Source: SHLQ01 sp964562985 (GTDB lineage Bacteria > Actinomycetota > Acidimicrobiia > Acidimicrobiales > SHLQ01). Taken from it: a stretch of DNA of 64,000 nt. The stretch covers positions 1 to 64,000 of the forward strand of contig CAZLWE010000003.1 of NCBI GenBank assembly GCA_964562985.1. Reading direction: 5' to 3'. The notes beneath the pieces were generated by a model that was not told the DNA's origin, did no database searches, and worked only from the letters and a program-made list of their open reading frames with translations. Each line of letters opens with the position of its first letter. Position 1 is the first letter of the stretch. A program made the translations under genes and the position numbers. Shown here one piece after another: positions 61,985 through 64,000 of this stretch.

Positions 61985-62842
61985 CTAGCTATTCGCCCGC
62001 TCAGCTGCCTCGACCGTGTTGCGCAGCAGCATCGCGACGGTCAGCGGACCGACGCCGCCGAGACGTGGGGTGATCCAACTCGCGACCTCGCCGACGTCTT
62101 CGTTGACGTCCGGGAGTAGTTTCTTGCCCTCCCAACTAATGCCCCCGCTCACCACGACAGCCCCGGGCTTGACCATGTCCTTGGTGATCGTGCCAGGCCG
62201 GCCGACGGCAGCGATAACGATGTCGGCTTCCTTGGTGTATTCGGCAATGTCGTCGACCCCGGTGTGCACGACGGTGGTAGCGGCATTCGCTCCCTGGTTC
62301 TTGGTGGTCATCAGCAGTGCCATCGGGCGACCGAGCGTCGTGCCGCGTCCGACGACCACCACGTGTTTGCCTTTGACGTCGATCTCGTAGAACTTCAGCA
62401 TCTCGACGATGCCAGCCGGCGTGCACGGCAGAGGGCCTTGCTCCATCAAGACCAACTTGCCAAGGTTTTCCGGGTGCAACCCGTCGGCGTCTTTCGCTGG
62501 ATCGATCATCGCGAGTGCGGCGGCCGCGTCGAAACCATCTGGCAGCGGCAACTGCAAGATGTAGCCATGCACCGACGGGTCCTCGTTGAACTCAGTTAAC
62601 GCATCGACCAGTTCTTGCTGACCGGCATCAGCGGCGATCGCTTTGTGATGCGACACGATCCCGACCGCCTCACAGGTTTCGTGCTTTTTCTTCACGTAGC
62701 TGGCCGATGGACCGTCGTCGCCCACCAGAATTGTGCCCAACCCGACGTGCACTCCCTTGGACGAGAGCGCTCCTGCGCGGGTTCGGACATCGTCGAGGAT
62801 CGCCTCGGCTACAGGGCCACCAGCAAGAAACTGTGCGTTCAT
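61985..62842 (-). CDS. folD: Methylenetetrahydrofolate dehydrogenase/cyclohydrolase
   Basis: 285 residues. SYVKKKHETCEAVGI carries the catalytic Y-x-x-x-K, GYILQLPLPDG and PCTPAGIVEMLKFYEID are the folate-site signatures, and VVVGRGTTLGRPMALLM is the NADP loop (GRGTTLGRP in place of the usual GRSxxVGxP). KPGAVVVSGGISWEGKKLLPDVNEDV closes the domain. It interconverts 5,10-methylene- and 10-formyl-THF for one-carbon metabolism. Confidence 0.95.
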   Translation of the reverse strand: MNAQFLAGGPVAEAILDDVRTRAGALSSKGVHVGLGTILVGDDGPSASYVKKKHETCEAVGIVSHHKAIAADAGQQELVDALTEFNEDPSVHGYILQLPLPDGFDAAAALAMIDPAKDADGLHPENLGKLVLMEQGPLPCTPAGIVEMLKFYEIDVKGKHVVVVGRGTTLGRPMALLMTTKNQGANAATTVVHTGVDDIAEYTKEADIVIAAVGRPGTITKDMVKPGAVVVSGGISWEGKKLLPDVNEDVGEVASWITPRLGGVGPLTVAMLLRNTVEAAERANS

Positions 62843-62918
62843 TCCGGTGAGGCTAGTAGCACTATTTCCACCCGTAGCTCACCGGAGCCAGATTCGTTTG
62901 GCGGCTAGGGTCGAGGCA

Positions 62919-63776
62919 GTGTTTCCGTTCAAAGATGAAAACCCGACGCTGCGAACGCCGATCGTCACCCTTCTATTGATGGCGATAAACGTTGCTGTCT
63001 ACTTTCTCATTCAGCCTGTCGAGATCAACGCGGGCACACAATTCACGTTCGAAACCGCAGCAATCCCCGATGAGATCACCAGCGGAGAACCGCTCTCGCA
63101 GATCGAGTTCTGCGAAGTGCTCGGTCCTGACGCAGCCGCAGTGGGCGCCGAAGCCGTGTGCGCCGCGCCGACCAACGCAGCTGTCTTCCCCGACAAGAAC
63201 GTATTCGTGGCAGCTCTGTCGTCGATGTTCCTGCACGGTGGTTTGCTTCACCTCGGTGGCAACATGCTCTTCTTGTGGGTCTTCGGCAACAACATCGAAG
63301 ACCACCTCGGGCGATTCAAATACTTGATCTTCTACCTCATTGCGGGCGTCGCCGCGACCATCGCGCACATCGCTGGAGATCCCGACTCAATTATCCCGGT
63401 GGTAGGCGCATCGGGAGCGGTCGCAGGCGTAATGGGCGCGTACCTCGTGTGGTTTCCGTGGGCACGGATAAAGACGCTCGCTTTGATCATTTTGCTCGAC
63501 CTCAAGGCATGGATGGTCCTCGCATTCTGGTTCGGTAGCCAGTTCTTCATCTCCCCCGCCGACGGTGTTGCATGGCTCGCCCACGTCGGCGGATTCGTCT
63601 TCGGCGCGATCATCGCCGCATTGGCGCGAGGGAGCGAAGGATTCCGCCAACAACTGTGGGAGCATAAATACATGACGCTAAACCCCACCGCGACAACCGG
63701 CAGCTGGGACCCACGCTTCGGCGGACGTGAGGTCCTCGCCGATGGCACCACCCCGAGCTGGCATCCCGGCGCATGA
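62919..63776 (+). CDS. Rhomboid family intramembrane serine protease
   Basis: 285 residues from a GTG with TAGGGT 7 nt upstream. Six to seven helices. HGGLLHLGGNMLFLWVFGNNIED is the N-terminal rhomboid motif, GASGAVAGVMGAYL carries the catalytic Ser, and AHVGGFVFGAI the catalytic His. An unusual insert of about 60 residues (EINAGTQFTFETAAIP ... FPDKNVF) between helix 1 and the core would be extracytoplasmic. The substrate is unknown. Confidence 0.9.
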   Translation: MFPFKDENPTLRTPIVTLLLMAINVAVYFLIQPVEINAGTQFTFETAAIPDEITSGEPLSQIEFCEVLGPDAAAVGAEAVCAAPTNAAVFPDKNVFVAALSSMFLHGGLLHLGGNMLFLWVFGNNIEDHLGRFKYLIFYLIAGVAATIAHIAGDPDSIIPVVGASGAVAGVMGAYLVWFPWARIKTLALIILLDLKAWMVLAFWFGSQFFISPADGVAWLAHVGGFVFGAIIAALARGSEGFRQQLWEHKYMTLNPTATTGSWDPRFGGREVLADGTTPSWHPGA

Positions 63777-64000
63777 GCAGCAAGTTTTGGCCCGTCTCCG
63801 CTGCCATCGCGGTCGTATCAGCAGTTCTTTTGAACTGGCAGGTCGGCGCGCGAACCGGTGAAGAAACGTTTGTATGCACCGACATCGGCGACTGCGTTCT
63901 CGGGTCAGGTTGGAGCTCATTGCTCACCGGCATGGCGATCACCGGGCCATTCTTTGCGCTTCTCGGTGCAGCGTGGTCCCGTCGTCTGCACAATGGTGAA
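63773..64000 (+). CDS. Membrane protein, 5' part only
   Basis: Starts with an ATG overlapping the rhomboid TGA (ATGA) and is open to the window end (76 codons). Two hydrophobic segments (VSAAIAVVSAVLLNW and LLTGMAITGPFFALLGAAW) flank a loop with two Cys (FVCTDIGDCVLG), perhaps a disulfide outside the cell. Translationally coupled to the rhomboid gene; function unknown. Confidence 0.65.
   Translation, partial: MSSKFWPVSAAIAVVSAVLLNWQVGARTGEETFVCTDIGDCVLGSGWSSLLTGMAITGPFFALLGAAWSRRLHNGE

Overview
The window reads as a high-GC actinobacterial chromosome scaffold, most likely Acidimicrobiia (inference). The support is a complete conservon-type kinase/roadblock/DUF742/GTPase cluster, paired dynamin-like GTPases, many genes whose -10 box sits only 6-7 nt before the start codon, and ordinary actinobacterial housekeeping genes. 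Two runs of exactly 100 N (21236-21335, 31067-31166) are scaffold gaps, so this is a draft or metagenome assembly. I recognise no rRNA, tRNA, CRISPR array, IS element or prophage.

Layout. 1-8.7 kb: flavin amine oxidase, galE, maf, tRNA-dihydrouridine synthase, VanZ-like protein, FAH-family hydrolase divergent from an 8-oxoguanine deaminase-like amidohydrolase. 8.7-14.7 kb: two ABC-2 ATPase/permease pairs in one operon, a REPIN-like inverted repeat, and a salvage pair (PGM2-type sugar mutase plus DeoD). 14.8-22 kb: double fasciclin protein, remnant of a delta-carbonic-anhydrase-like gene, MFS transporter, frameshifted lipoprotein, deiodinase-like gene with an in-frame TGA, GAF hybrid kinase, large secreted protein with a ricin-like end. 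22.3-31 kb: ppc, MFS, GrdB-like gene with an in-frame TGA, RlmG/RsmC-type methyltransferase, CbxX-type AAA protein, di-haem lipoprotein. 31.3-39.4 kb: conservon, SHOCT protein, amt, xylB. 39.4-48.4 kb: RTX/5'-nucleotidase, thioesterase, AlkD, two dynamin-like GTPases, acyl-CoA ligase. 48.6-58.8 kb: PadR regulator, membrane proteins, alpha/beta hydrolase, DUF368 lipid transporter, SCP2, Fpg/Nei, mdh, heterodimeric ABC exporter. 58.9-64 kb: a two-gene ATPase operon with AT-rich promoter and operator-like dyad, folD, rhomboid protease, start of a membrane protein.

Most notable content. (1) Two genes look like selenoproteins that ordinary gene calling cuts in half. A GrdB-family protein has U-P-V-C and a deiodinase-like thioredoxin-fold protein has T-U-P-P-F, each at an in-frame TGA. 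In both, a hairpin starts 7 nt after the TGA and carries GU in its apical loop at about +18 to +20, as expected of a bacterial SECIS. (2) The ATPase pair at 58919-61971, whose second member ends in kinesin-light-chain-type TPRs, is the best candidate for an undescribed defence or signalling module. (3) Sixteen or more starts share a -10 hexamer plus 6-7 nt, implying widespread leaderless transcription, including a back-to-back divergent promoter in 25 bp.
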